This document shows, one piece after another, positions 1-8,217 of a stretch of DNA of 12,095 bases (positions are counted from its first letter, which is position 1; every line of letters starts with the position of its first letter). The stretch lies in contig JAIRRK010000051.1 in NCBI GenBank assembly GCA_031256015.1, positions 1-12,095 of the forward strand. Direction: 5' to 3'. This stretch comes from Dysgonamonadaceae bacterium (GTDB taxonomy: Bacteria > Bacteroidota > Bacteroidia > Bacteroidales > Azobacteroidaceae). A program made the translations under genes and the position numbers. The notes beneath the pieces are model-generated. The model had not been told where the DNA came from. It ran no database searches and worked only from the letters and a program-made list of their open reading frames with translations.

Positions 1-29
1 TTTTTAGTTATATCGTACATGAGATTCAT
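1..29 (-). CDS. Possible 5' end of a leftward gene cut by the window edge
   Basis: Reading leftward from an ATG at 29 there is an open stretch to the window edge (M-N-L-M-Y-D-I-T-K). A second in-frame ATG lies at 20. The upstream sequence is AT-rich and carries a Bacteroidota-type promoter candidate at 72-105, which would leave a leader of about 35 bases. Only nine codons are visible, so no product can be named. The gene call rests mainly on the promoter and could be wrong. Confidence 0.25.
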
Positions 30-71
30 ATTGTTTATTATTTGTTTTATACGTTTTTTTGTATCCGGTTG

Positions 72-105
72 CAAAGCTAATAACTTTTTCTTAATATTTT
101 GCAAA
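72..105 (-). promoter_or_regulatory. Candidate leftward Bacteroidota promoter
   Basis: On the minus strand TAGCTTTG (79-72) matches the TAnnTTTG -7 box, and TTTG (105-102) lies 22 bases upstream of it. That spacing is slightly longer than the usual 19-21. It would drive whatever gene starts near position 29 or 20. The region is AT-rich, so a chance match is possible. Confidence 0.4.
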
Positions 106-178
106 TTCAAGAGAAAAAAGTTTATTATTTTGTTGTTCTTGGGGGAAGAATAACAATAAAGTCCGGCTCGGGGGAGAG

Positions 179-1372
179 TTAAACCAATTTACCCAATGTT
201 TCTTTCACTCGGTTCATTGCTTCAATCAGTTGTTCGTCTGATGTTGCATAAGAAAAACGAATACAATTCGGAGCTCCGAAAGCAACGCCTCCAACGGCGG
301 CTACATGTCCTTCTTCCAATAAGAACATGGCCAAGTCTGCCGAATTTCCCATTTTCTTGCCGTTGAACGATTTTCCGATGTAATAAGAGCAATCCGGGAA
401 AAGATAAAAAGCTCCTTGCGGTTTACTTACCTTGAATCCCGAAATATCGCTTGCCAATTGAACCATTAAGTCGCGACGACGTTCAAAAGCGATTCGCATT
501 TCTTCAATACATTCTTGAGGACCGTTATAAGCTGCTTCCGCTGCTTTTTGTGCGATAGAAGAAGGTCCTGAAGTATACTGTCCTTGCAATTTATTACAAG
601 CCGAAGCAATCCATTGAGGAGCAGCTATCCATCCCAAACGCCAACCGGTCATGGCATATCCTTTCGATACTCCGTTGATGATTACAACACGTTCGCGAAC
701 ATTTTCGAATTGAGCGATACTTTCGTGTTTGCCTACATAATTGATATGTTCGTAAATTTCGTCTGCTATAATAACAATATTCGGATATTCGGCTAAAACA
801 TCGGCCAACCCTTTCAACTCTTCTTTCGAATAAACACTTCCCGTCGGATTGGACGGAGAGCAAAGGATAATTGCTTTTGTTTTCGGAGTAATGGCAGCTT
901 CCAATTGAGCCGGCGTAATTTTGAAATCCTGATCGATTCCGGCAGTTACAATTACATTTTTTCCTTCGGCCAATTTCACCATTTCAACATAGCTCACCCA
1001 ATAAGGAGCCGGAATAATCACTTCGTCTCCCGGCCCGATAATCGATAGCAGAACATTGCAAACCGATTGTTTTGCTCCGTTGGAACAGACAATCTGTTCG
1101 GGAGTAAAAACCAAATTGTTCTCTTTTTTCAATTTCTCGACGATGGCTTTCCTTAAAGTCGGATATCCCGGAACGGGAGAATAAAAAGAAAAGTTTTCAT
1201 CAATGGCTTTTTTGGCCGCTTCCTTTATAAAATCGGGAGTGAAAAAATCGGGTTCTCCCACACTCAAATTGATGACATCGATTCCTTGAGCTTTCAGTTC
1301 ATTACTCTTTTGAGACATTGCCAATGTCTCGGATGGAGACAATGCGGCTAAACGTTCAGAAACTTGCAACAT
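179..1372 (-). CDS. aspC: Pyridoxal-phosphate aminotransferase, class I (aspartate aminotransferase type)
   Basis: A 397-residue fold-type I PLP enzyme, normal length for the aspartate aminotransferase Ib group. This group typically moves the amino group between aspartate and 2-oxoglutarate in the cytoplasm. Visible signatures: the N-terminal VGEPDF substrate loop (38-43); SPSNPTG (172-178) with Asn175; ADEIY (203-207), whose Asp204 and Tyr207 bind the cofactor; SKGYAMTGWR (236-245) with Lys237 as the Schiff-base lysine; and Arg372 in the C-terminal CIRFSY segment, expected to bind the substrate carboxylate. The ATG at 1372 fits the family's start and sits about 35 bases below a -7 box at 1414-1421. 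It lies 95 bases downstream of ribBA on the same strand, so it may be read from its own promoter and by read-through. Family assignment is secure. Exact substrate is less so, because related enzymes act on aromatic amino acids or prephenate. Confidence 0.88.
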   Translation of the reverse strand: MLQVSERLAALSPSETLAMSQKSNELKAQGIDVINLSVGEPDFFTPDFIKEAAKKAIDENFSFYSPVPGYPTLRKAIVEKLKKENNLVFTPEQIVCSNGAKQSVCNVLLSIIGPGDEVIIPAPYWVSYVEMVKLAEGKNVIVTAGIDQDFKITPAQLEAAITPKTKAIILCSPSNPTGSVYSKEELKGLADVLAEYPNIVIIADEIYEHINYVGKHESIAQFENVRERVVIINGVSKGYAMTGWRLGWIAAPQWIASACNKLQGQYTSGPSSIAQKAAEAAYNGPQECIEEMRIAFERRRDLMVQLASDISGFKVSKPQGAFYLFPDCSYYIGKSFNGKKMGNSADLAMFLLEEGHVAAVGGVAFGAPNCIRFSYATSDEQLIEAMNRVKETLGKLV

Positions 1373-1413
1373 AAAATATATATTATTGTTATGATAATGT
1401 TCGTTTGACGATA

Positions 1414-1421
1414 CAAAAGTA
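1414..1421 (-). promoter_or_regulatory. -7 box upstream of the aminotransferase
   Basis: The minus strand reads TACTTTTG, an exact match to TAnnTTTG, placing a start of transcription about 35 bases before the ATG at 1372. No exact TTTG -33 box sits at the expected distance, so the promoter is incomplete by consensus. Confidence 0.45.
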
Positions 1422-1467
1422 AGACAATTAATTAAATAAATGAAAAAGTGCTGCGATAAAAGTTCTT

Positions 1468-2682
1468 TTACTTGATATTTTTCAGATTATGTCCCATTCT
1501 TTCTTTTTTCGTACGCATATAAGCTTCATTGTACGGATTGGTTTCGATTTCGATGGGAATGTTTTCAACGATTTTCAAGCCGTATCCTTCCAGCGCCGCT
1601 CTCTTCACGGGATTGTTCGTAATCAATCGGATTTTGGAAACATTGATGTCGCGTAAAATTTGCGCTCCCACTCCGTATTCTCTTTCGTCCGAATCGTGTC
1701 CGAGATGAAGATTGGCATCTACGGTATCCAAGCCTTCTTCCTGTAATTTATATGCTTTCATTTTATCCATTAAGCCGATTCCTCGTCCTTCTTGACTCAG
1801 ATATACGATGACTCCTTTTCCTTCTTTTTCGATCATTTCCATTGCTTTGTGTAACTGTTCTCCACATTCGCAACGCAAAGAGCCGAAAATGTCTCCGGTT
1901 GCGCAAGACGAATGCATCCGTACCGGAATCGGTTCGTCTTTTTCCCATTCGCCTTTTATCAGGGCTATGTGTTCCAGACCGGTTGATTTTTGTCGAAAAG
2001 GAATTAATTTGAAATGTCCGTATCGAGTAGGCATATTAACGATTTCGCCTCTTTCTACCAATGATTCGTATTGCAGCCGATAAGTAATCAAATCTTTAAT
2101 GGAAATAATTTTGATATTGAATTTTTGGGCAACTTTCATTAATTGAGGCAATCGTGCCATTGTACCGTCGTCATTGATGATTTCGATCAGCGCACCGGCC
2201 GGATACAATCCGGCCAAACGAGCCAAATCGACGGTTGCTTCCGTATGCCCGGCTCTTTTTAATACGCCTCTGTTTCTTGCCCTCAAAGGATTGATATGCC
2301 CCGGTCGCGCCAAATCTTCCGGTTTTGTTTTCGGATCGGCCAAAGCTTTTATTGTTTCCGATCGGTCAAACATGGAAACACCGGTCGTGCAACCTCCTCC
2401 TATTTTATCGACAGTAATGGTAAATGGCGTGTCGTAAATGGATGTGTTTTTTGAAGTTTGCATTTCCAAATCCAATTCTTCACAACGTTCTTCCGAGATT
2501 GGGGCGCAAAGAACACCTCTTCCGTAAGTCATCATGAAATTAATCTTTTCCGGAGTCACTTTTTCGGCGGCAATAATGAAATCGCCTTCATTTTCACGGT
2601 CTTCGTCATCAACGACTATCAGGAATTTTCCTTCACGAAAGTCGATAATTGCTTCTTCTATTGTATTCAATTTATATTCCAT
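1468..2682 (-). CDS. ribBA: Bifunctional 3,4-dihydroxy-2-butanone-4-phosphate synthase / GTP cyclohydrolase II
   Basis: A 404-residue fusion supplying both precursors of riboflavin. The N-terminal RibB half (about 1-205) makes 3,4-dihydroxy-2-butanone 4-phosphate from ribulose 5-phosphate; it shows the acidic loop [10 protein letters not shown] (25-34), GGGCTTGVS (95-103), RPGHI (126-130) and [11 protein letters not shown] (143-153). The C-terminal RibA half (about 206-404) opens GTP; it shows the zinc ligands Cys260, Cys271 and Cys273 in [15 protein letters not shown], and SQEGRGIGL (296-304). Both active sites look intact and the length is typical. Its ATG lies inside the end of the permease gene with an 11-base overlap, so the two are probably co-transcribed and translationally coupled. 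No FMN riboswitch is expected or seen, since the upstream sequence is coding. Confidence 0.96.
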   Translation of the reverse strand: MEYKLNTIEEAIIDFREGKFLIVVDDEDRENEGDFIIAAEKVTPEKINFMMTYGRGVLCAPISEERCEELDLEMQTSKNTSIYDTPFTITVDKIGGGCTTGVSMFDRSETIKALADPKTKPEDLARPGHINPLRARNRGVLKRAGHTEATVDLARLAGLYPAGALIEIINDDGTMARLPQLMKVAQKFNIKIISIKDLITYRLQYESLVERGEIVNMPTRYGHFKLIPFRQKSTGLEHIALIKGEWEKDEPIPVRMHSSCATGDIFGSLRCECGEQLHKAMEMIEKEGKGVIVYLSQEGRGIGLMDKMKAYKLQEEGLDTVDANLHLGHDSDEREYGVGAQILRDINVSKIRLITNNPVKRAALEGYGLKIVENIPIEIETNPYNEAYMRTKKERMGHNLKNIK

Positions 2683-4597
2683 AGCATTTCTTTTTTTCTT
2701 TCAGATTTTCAAGTTCCATTATTAAGTTTTCATTTACTTTTTTACTTGTTATTAAATCACGTTTCATTTGTTTTCTCTGATGCATATTCCAAAAATATAC
2801 AATTAGTCCTATCGGAAAAACAATAAGGCATAACCTTTTGATTAACGTATTATTCGGAATCGCTATTCGGGGAGTTTGAATGACCGGATAATCCATTAAT
2901 TTTCCGATAATCAGGTTTTCATCCGAATTGAGAAGGTCATCGATCCATTCATTCATGGATTGAACGAACTGATTGACCGAATTATCGTTTGCTTCTTCTT
3001 TCCAAAAATTGAAATAAGAAAGATTTTTTTTGCGGTTATCCAAGTAGATATCCAGTTCTTTGTTCCATTTCTTCATTTCGTTAATATCGTGCGAGTAATC
3101 CGGAGTATCCATAATGACTTCTTTCTTCGTATAAACCCTGACGTCCTTCTTTCCGGTAAGTTTTTGAATGAAATTCTTCCAAACATCCGGATTCATTATC
3201 GAAGAATCGTTTACGGCTTTGTAAGTGACGAATGCTCCCAAAGCAATCAGAAGAACCGTGCTGAGCCAAACGCCTTCCTCAACCATCCAAACGCCTTGTC
3301 TGGCCATTTTCATTCCTAAATTATGAGTAATGTAATAAGTAAGATAAATAAATACCGAGAGTACGGTAGGCATTCCTAATCCTCCTTTTCGGATAATACT
3401 ACCCAAAGGAGCTCCGATAAAGAAAAATAAAAGACAGGATAAAGCCAACGAGAATTTGTTTTGTAATTGAATTTTATGTGCGCGTAAACTGCTGTTCATT
3501 TCGTTTTGGCGAAACATCTCGATATTATTGTCGAGCTTAATTTGTTCGGCCCGACTCTTACTCATCAGCAGATAATCGATTTTTGTAGTCAAATCCAAAC
3601 TGTTATAATAAGCCTGCGAACTTTGCTTGAAAATGGAATCAACTTCAATATTTTCTTTTCGATCACTGTATCTGTAAGTGCTTTTAAATGAGTTTTCGTA
3701 TGCTTTTTGTTTAAATTGAGGAAGATATTGTCTGTTGACACTATCTGTTTTTGCCGCTACCGAGTCGATGTACGAAATAAGTTCCTTTACATTTTTCCCG
3801 GAATCACGATTTCCCATTATCGATTCGTCAGCCATATTGAAATTGGTATCGAATGCAATTAATATATCTCGCAACTTGAATGTTTCGCGTTGATAAGGCA
3901 CTCGCTCATTAATATTTCTCGTTTTTCGAGTTCCCAAATTTTGAAAGGATTCTCCATCGTATAACGTTAAAATCAAATATTTTTTATCATTGGAAGAACT
4001 CAGTTTCCCGGAATCGGCAACAATCACTACGGCATTCTCAAATCCTTTTGAATAATCGTAGATCATCATATTTTTAAGCATTCCCGTTTTTTTGTCTTTA
4101 TGCCTGACATATACATTATATCCCGTTATTTCTTTATAAAAAGAGCCTTCCGGAATTTGCAGTTCCGGCGATTTTTGTCTTAGAGACGTTAGGATGGTAA
4201 AAGTTTTCGTCTGTACGACAGGGATAATATTATTTTGAAAAACAAAAGAAATTCCACAGATAATGATTACGACAAAAACAATGGGTTTCATGATTTTAAT
4301 CAAAGAAATCCCGGAGGCTTTCATTGCCGTAAGTTCCATGTGTTCTCCCAAGTTTCCGAAAGTCATCAGCGAAGCTAACAAAACAGCCAACGGCAAAGCA
4401 TTGGGAGTAGAAGAAAGAGAGGCATAAAAGAACAGTTTGGCCAACACAATCATGTCGACACCTTTTCCAACCATATCATTGATGAATTGCCACACAAACA
4501 CCATGAGCAGTATGAAGATACAAACACTGAATGTTGCCAGCAGCAAAGGAAAGAATGTACCTAAGATAAAAGTATATAATCTTTTTATTCGAAACAT
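2672..4597 (-). CDS. LptF/LptG (YjgP/YjgQ) family permease, enlarged form
   Basis: An inner-membrane protein of the family that, with LptB, extracts lipopolysaccharide and passes it to the periplasmic bridge. I start it at the ATG at 4597 ([10 protein letters not shown], 641 residues), because the promoter box at 4621-4628 leaves almost no leader for the ATG at 4612. Counting from 4597: membrane segments near 10-38, 53-81 and 104-127; a beta-rich periplasmic region about 125-250; a polar, mostly helical stretch about 270-380; membrane segments near 382-400, 406-428 and 442-460. Beyond these lies a long polar tail, another hydrophobic segment at 587-604 and a charged, coiled-coil-like end. E. 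coli LptF and LptG are about 360 residues with six membrane segments; longer forms are, as I recall, usual in this phylum. Whether this is LptF or LptG cannot be decided. It precedes ribBA in an overlapping operon. Confidence 0.85.
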   Translation of the reverse strand: MFRIKRLYTFILGTFFPLLLATFSVCIFILLMVFVWQFINDMVGKGVDMIVLAKLFFYASLSSTPNALPLAVLLASLMTFGNLGEHMELTAMKASGISLIKIMKPIVFVVIIICGISFVFQNNIIPVVQTKTFTILTSLRQKSPELQIPEGSFYKEITGYNVYVRHKDKKTGMLKNMMIYDYSKGFENAVVIVADSGKLSSSNDKKYLILTLYDGESFQNLGTRKTRNINERVPYQRETFKLRDILIAFDTNFNMADESIMGNRDSGKNVKELISYIDSVAAKTDSVNRQYLPQFKQKAYENSFKSTYRYSDRKENIEVDSIFKQSSQAYYNSLDLTTKIDYLLMSKSRAEQIKLDNNIEMFRQNEMNSSLRAHKIQLQNKFSLALSCLLFFFIGAPLGSIIRKGGLGMPTVLSVFIYLTYYITHNLGMKMARQGVWMVEEGVWLSTVLLIALGAFVTYKAVNDSSIMNPDVWKNFIQKLTGKKDVRVYTKKEVIMDTPDYSHDINEMKKWNKELDIYLDNRKKNLSYFNFWKEEANDNSVNQFVQSMNEWIDDLLNSDENLIIGKLMDYPVIQTPRIAIPNNTLIKRLCLIVFPIGLIVYFWNMHQRKQMKRDLITSKKVNENLIMELENLKEKKKCYGI

Positions 4598-4620
4598 GAA
4601 ATGTGCTACCATAGAGTATG

Positions 4621-4628
4621 CAAAGTTA
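4621..4628 (-). promoter_or_regulatory. -7 box of the permease-ribBA operon
   Basis: The minus strand reads TAACTTTG followed by C, an exact TAnnTTTG match. No exact TTTG is seen about 20 bases upstream. Transcription should begin near 4615-4617, too close to the ATG at 4612 for an ordinary leader but giving about 18-20 bases before the ATG at 4597. This is the main reason for choosing the downstream start. Confidence 0.5.
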
Positions 4629-4697
4629 GTACTTTTCCGGAATACTTAATACGTTAAAAGCCGCGGTTTCTATCTGAGAAAAAATATCTATAAGATA

Positions 4698-4714
4698 ACC
4701 TTTAGAATAAAGGT
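4698..4714. repeat. Small inverted repeat, 6-base arms
   Basis: ACCTTT (4698-4703) and AAAGGT (4709-4714) are perfect reverse complements around a 5-base spacer. It lies between the divergent permease and manC promoters. It could be an operator or a hairpin; it has no T-run and is not a convincing terminator. Confidence 0.35.
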
Positions 4715-4729
4715 CTGTAAACGGATTTT

Positions 4730-4739
4730 CCGGTACCGG
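4730..4739. repeat. 10-base perfect palindrome in the divergent promoter region
   Basis: CCGGTACCGG reads the same on both strands and stands out as a GC-rich patch in AT-rich intergenic sequence. It lies about 90 bases upstream of the manC -33 box. A dimeric DNA-binding protein could recognise it, but this is inference from symmetry only. Confidence 0.35.
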
Positions 4740-4749
4740 CAAGTAATAG

Positions 4750-4767
4750 TTTGCATAACAATGCAAA
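4750..4767. repeat. Inverted repeat, 7-base arms
   Basis: TTTGCAT (4750-4756) and ATGCAAA (4761-4767) are perfect reverse complements around AACA. It sits 58 bases upstream of the manC -33 box, a plausible operator position. No function can be read from the sequence. Confidence 0.4.
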
Positions 4768-4825
4768 TTTATCAAATAAATTCGACTTGAGAAAGAAATG
4801 TCAGCCTTGAGTTTTATTTCATCCG

Positions 4826-4857
4826 TTTGTATATCGGCAAAAATTCACGTACATTTG
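4826..4857 (+). promoter_or_regulatory. Promoter of the manC polysaccharide block
   Basis: TTTG (4826-4829), a 20-base spacer and TACATTTG (4850-4857) match both boxes and the spacing of the Bacteroidota primary promoter. Transcription should start near 4863, about 18 bases before the manC ATG. This is one of the two best promoter matches in the window. Confidence 0.75.
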
Positions 4858-4881
4858 TAAGCGTAAATTTAAAACAAGAAA

Positions 4882-5961
4882 ATGATGAAAGATAATTTTT
4901 GCGTTATTATGGGAGGAGGTATAGGAAGTCGATTTTGGCCTTTCAGCAAAGAAAATAAGCCGAAACAATTTCTCGACTTTTTCGGAACGGGGCGTTCTCT
5001 TCTTCAACAGACTTTCGATCGTTTTAATCAAATTATACCGGTGGAAAATATCTTTATTTCAACCAATGAAACTTATGCCGATTTGGTTAAAAAACAACTT
5101 CCCGAATTAAAAGATAATCAGCTTCTTCTGGAACCTACTCGTCGAAATACGGCTCCCTGCATTGCGTATGCTTCGTATCATATTCAGGCAATTAATCCGA
5201 AAGCCAACATAGTGGTAACTCCTGCCGATCACTTAATTTTGCAAGAACATCATTTTTTAAAGAATATCCAAACCGGATTGAATTTTGCAGATAAAATTCC
5301 TTCGCTTCTCACTTTGGGAGTAAAACCGAGTCGTCCCGAAACCGGATACGGATACATTCAAACAAAAGAAGGAGGAAAAGAAAATATACAAGAAGTAAAA
5401 GCATTTACGGAAAAACCGAACCTCGAATTAGCAAAAGTATTTTTCGAATCGGGCGATTTTTTCTGGAATTCCGGCATTTTCATCTGGAATGTTCAAACAA
5501 TTATCGAAGCTTTTGAAACCCATCTCCCGGATGTAAATACTTCTTTCAATAAAGGATTGGGAAAATACAATACTCCTCAAGAACAAGAGTTTATCAATGA
5601 AATGTATCCTACTTGTCAAAATATTTCCATTGATTACGGAATTATGGAAAAAGCCGAAAATGTGCACATGTTGATAGCCGACTTCGGCTGGTCCGATTTA
5701 GGAAACTGGGGCTCAATTTATGATTTGACAGATAAAGACGAAGCCAAAAATGCAGTATTGAACTGTCAAGCTCTTTTTTCGGAAAGTCAAAACAACCTGA
5801 TAACCATTGCTGACGGAAAATTGGCGGTTATTCAAGGTTTAGATAATTACATTGTTGCCGAATCGGATGATGTTCTGTTAATTTGTAAACGAGATGAAGA
5901 ACAACGAATCAAACAATTTGTGGCTGATGTAAGCATCAAATATGGAGAAAAGTACTTATGA
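4882..5961 (+). CDS. manC: Mannose-1-phosphate guanylyltransferase
   Basis: A 359-residue cytoplasmic nucleotidyltransferase making GDP-mannose from mannose 1-phosphate and GTP. Visible signatures: the GTP-binding loop GGGIGSRFWPFSK (11-23) followed by KPKQFL (26-31); EPTRRNTAP (84-92); PADH (114-117); TGYGYI (154-159); FTEKP (175-179); WNSGIFIW (195-202); DYGIMEK (251-257); and GWSDLGNWGS (269-278). It ends without the C-terminal cupin (phosphomannose isomerase) domain of the ~480-residue bifunctional enzymes, so it is the short, single-function form. Two consecutive ATGs (4882, 4885) leave the start uncertain by one codon. It heads the rightward block and follows a strong promoter. GDP-mannose also feeds GDP-fucose synthesis and lipid-linked glycans, so its use need not be limited to the neighbouring genes. 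Confidence 0.92.
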   Translation: MMKDNFCVIMGGGIGSRFWPFSKENKPKQFLDFFGTGRSLLQQTFDRFNQIIPVENIFISTNETYADLVKKQLPELKDNQLLLEPTRRNTAPCIAYASYHIQAINPKANIVVTPADHLILQEHHFLKNIQTGLNFADKIPSLLTLGVKPSRPETGYGYIQTKEGGKENIQEVKAFTEKPNLELAKVFFESGDFFWNSGIFIWNVQTIIEAFETHLPDVNTSFNKGLGKYNTPQEQEFINEMYPTCQNISIDYGIMEKAENVHMLIADFGWSDLGNWGSIYDLTDKDEAKNAVLNCQALFSESQNNLITIADGKLAVIQGLDNYIVAESDDVLLICKRDEEQRIKQFVADVSIKYGEKYL

Positions 5962-6009
5962 TATAAAATTCATCAACTACCGAAAACCGGATTATTTCAA
6001 AATTAAAAT

Positions 6010-7140
6010 ATGAAAATAGCTATTTTAACTCTTCCGCTTGATGCAAATTATGGCGGAAATCTGCAATGTTATGCTTTATGCTCTGTATTGCAAAGTAGGG
6101 GGCATAAAGTTACCGTTCTTCATTTTGGAGGAAAACCTAAACCATTATATATAATCCCCTTATCATTTACTAAACGTTTAATAAGAACATTATTAGGGAA
6201 AAAAATTGAAAGTTTTTACCATGATAAAAAATTGAAGGAAGAGTTTTCTCTAAATCAGTCGGCAAGAGATTTTATAAATCAATATATTCCTCTAATCAAA
6301 ATAAACAGAAGCGATTTGTCTTTGAAAGAATTTAATCAGGCTTCTTACGATGCTTGTATCGTAGGATCAGACCAGGTTTGGCGTATCGCTTATGCATTTC
6401 CTTCTATCGAAACCTATTTTTTGGATTTTATAACGAATGAAAACGTTAAAAAAATAGCTTATGCCGCTTCTTTTGGAATATCGGAAAAAGAATTTTCGAA
6501 AGATCAAATAAAAAAATGCGGACAATTAATTGCAAAATTCGATGCAGTATCCGTGAGAGAAGATTCCGGAATAGACTTAATCCATTCATATAACTGGGAA
6601 TGTAAAAATCTTCGGCAGACTCTCGATCCGACCATGCTTTTAGACAAAGAAGACTATATTAAACTGATGAATGAAAACAACGAAGAGAAATCGGATGGTC
6701 AGAAGTTGTTTTATTATATTTTAGATATGAATGAAGATAAAGAAAATTTAATTCATCATGTTGCTTGCGAGAAAAAATTGAATCCTTTTACGGTTAACAA
6801 ATCGTATTCAAAAAAAGAAAAAATAGAGGATCGCCTACTTCCTCCTGTAGAGAAATGGCTGAAAGCATTTTCCGACGCCGAGTTTATCCTAACAGATTCT
6901 TTTCACGGTTGTGTTTTTTCAATCCTATTTAATAAATCTTTTCTTGCGTATGGAAATAAAGAAAGAGGCATGGCTCGTTTTAGTTCATTACTTTCTCAAT
7001 TCGGGTTGGAAGATCGTATCATTTACAAATCCGAAGATTTTCAAAAGCAACTGAAGCCTATTGATTGGGAACAAGTAAATCGATTGTTAGCCGAGAAAAA
7101 GCAGGAATCAATTCATTTTTTACAGGCTCATTTAAAATAA
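6010..7140 (+). CDS. Polysaccharide pyruvyl transferase family protein
   Basis: A 376-residue protein matching the polysaccharide pyruvyl transferase family, whose characterised members add a pyruvate ketal from phosphoenolpyruvate to a sugar of a surface glycan. Key features: NYGGNLQCYAL (13-23) at the N-terminus; CIVGSDQVWR (116-125); AYAASFG (150-156); a conserved SVRE (181-184); LDPTMLL (205-211); and DAEFILTDSFHG (289-300), the C-terminal motif with the conserved histidine. No signal peptide or membrane segment is evident, so it is probably cytoplasmic or membrane-peripheral. It follows manC by 48 bases and precedes the GT2 gene by 10, with no separate promoter seen, so the three are likely one operon. 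The acceptor sugar cannot be inferred, and some family members may not be pyruvyl transferases at all. Confidence 0.85.
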   Translation: MKIAILTLPLDANYGGNLQCYALCSVLQSRGHKVTVLHFGGKPKPLYIIPLSFTKRLIRTLLGKKIESFYHDKKLKEEFSLNQSARDFINQYIPLIKINRSDLSLKEFNQASYDACIVGSDQVWRIAYAFPSIETYFLDFITNENVKKIAYAASFGISEKEFSKDQIKKCGQLIAKFDAVSVREDSGIDLIHSYNWECKNLRQTLDPTMLLDKEDYIKLMNENNEEKSDGQKLFYYILDMNEDKENLIHHVACEKKLNPFTVNKSYSKKEKIEDRLLPPVEKWLKAFSDAEFILTDSFHGCVFSILFNKSFLAYGNKERGMARFSSLLSQFGLEDRIIYKSEDFQKQLKPIDWEQVNRLLAEKKQESIHFLQAHLK

Positions 7141-7150
7141 GATTACAGCA

Positions 7151-8158
7151 ATGAATACAAGCCCGAAAGTATCAGTTATTATTCCGATATACAATGCAGA
7201 GTCTTATCTGAAAACATGCATTGAGAGCGTTTTGTCGCAAACATTTACCAATTTTGAATTATTACTTATCAATGATGGAAGTACTGATAATTCTAAACAA
7301 ATTTGTGAAGAATATGCTTCAAAGGATAAAAGAATTCAGGTTATCAGTAAAGAGAATGGAGGAGTTAGTAATACTCGCAATGTAGGACTAGAAAAAGCGC
7401 GAGGACACTGGATTAACTTTATCGATTCGGATGACCAGGTAAACGAAAGTTATTTAGAAAACCTCTATAATGAAACAACTTCGGATGACAATGTGCTAAT
7501 TTTGCAAGGGATAAATTATTACAATGATAAATTAGAAAAAACCGAACAGCTTCCTAACATAACTTTAAAAGAGAACGCTATTTCTCAAGCATTTCAAACT
7601 TTAAAAATTTATAATTTTGGCTATCCCTTCTCTAAATTATATAATAGGGCTGTAATTGAAAAAAATCATTTAAGATTCAATGAAAATATATCTTTTTGGG
7701 AAGATTTACTTTTCATGTGTGAATATATTTATCAAATAAATACAATTAAATTTATAGAAGGAGCAAACTATAATTATTTTTTGAAAAAAACGGGATTAAC
7801 TTATAGTTATCAAAATTATCAATCGGAATATGCGTTGTATAAAGAATATGTAAAAATACTGGATAAAATATTTTTAAAAACAGAAGCATCCAAAGATGAT
7901 ATGACGGAATTATATGATACAGTATCTAAAGTACTATTCCGTACTGCACAAAGAATGTATGATAAAAGAAATCAATTAACTAAAAAAGAAAGACTCAAAA
8001 ACCTTCGGGTAATTTTTAACGATGAAAATATAATACTTATTAAAAAATTCAATCGCCCTGAATCATTGATAGCCAAAATTAAAATGAAATTAGCCGTATC
8101 GAAATTCTTTTCCCTTTTTGATTTGTTATGGATTATAAAAACAGCTTTGAATCGATAA
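7151..8158 (+). CDS. Family 2 glycosyltransferase (GT-A fold)
   Basis: A 335-residue inverting glycosyltransferase of the GT2 type, probably adding one sugar to a growing surface glycan on the cytoplasmic face of the inner membrane. The N-terminal half carries VSVIIPIYN (7-15), NDGSTDNS (41-48) for nucleotide binding, ENGGVSNTRNVGL (68-80) and the metal-binding DSDD (92-95). The probable catalytic base is in FWEDLLF (182-188). The C-terminal part (about 230-335) is lysine-rich and ends in a mildly hydrophobic helix, without a clear membrane span. Composition is strongly AT-rich: the line 7741-7800 is 13 of 60 G+C, against 29 of 60 in a sampled line of the aminotransferase gene (241-300). That is common for laterally exchanged polysaccharide genes. 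Donor and acceptor are unknown. Confidence 0.88.
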   Translation: MNTSPKVSVIIPIYNAESYLKTCIESVLSQTFTNFELLLINDGSTDNSKQICEEYASKDKRIQVISKENGGVSNTRNVGLEKARGHWINFIDSDDQVNESYLENLYNETTSDDNVLILQGINYYNDKLEKTEQLPNITLKENAISQAFQTLKIYNFGYPFSKLYNRAVIEKNHLRFNENISFWEDLLFMCEYIYQINTIKFIEGANYNYFLKKTGLTYSYQNYQSEYALYKEYVKILDKIFLKTEASKDDMTELYDTVSKVLFRTAQRMYDKRNQLTKKERLKNLRVIFNDENIILIKKFNRPESLIAKIKMKLAVSKFFSLFDLLWIIKTALNR

Positions 8159-8178
8159 TTCTATTAGTCCTATGAAGC

Positions 8179-8195
8179 AATAAATCGAATTTATT
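8179..8195. terminator. AT-rich dyad between convergent genes, possible weak bidirectional terminator
   Basis: AATAAAT (8179-8185) and ATTTATT (8189-8195) are perfect reverse complements around CGA, lying between the ends of the convergent GT2 (8158) and GT4 (8218) genes. The position suits a two-way terminator, but the stem is purely A-T and no T-run follows, so it would be weak. Confidence 0.35.
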
Positions 8196-8217
8196 CAGCA
8201 GCTAATCACAAATAACA

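Noticed and set aside
141..175. Two GGGGGA runs 29 bases apart downstream of the aminotransferase gene
   Set aside because: Only two G-runs, too few for a quadruplex, and no dyad or T-run that would make a terminator.
594..863. Long frames opposite or inside the aminotransferase gene
   Set aside because: They are out-of-frame shadows of a gene with complete family motifs; the translations show no domain signature.
1457..1470. TAAAAG-TT-CTTTTA dyad at the end of ribBA
   Set aside because: The loop is too small for a stable hairpin and the stem is A-T rich; not a convincing terminator.
2790..2797. TATTTTTG -7-like box on the minus strand inside the permease gene, about 110 bases before ribBA
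   Set aside because: No TTTG partner at the right spacing, and such matches are expected by chance in AT-rich sequence; ribBA is better explained by the overlapping operon.
1808..2826. Several plus-strand frames of 60-120 codons over ribBA and the end of the permease gene
   Set aside because: Antisense shadows of two well-supported genes, with no start signals or family features.
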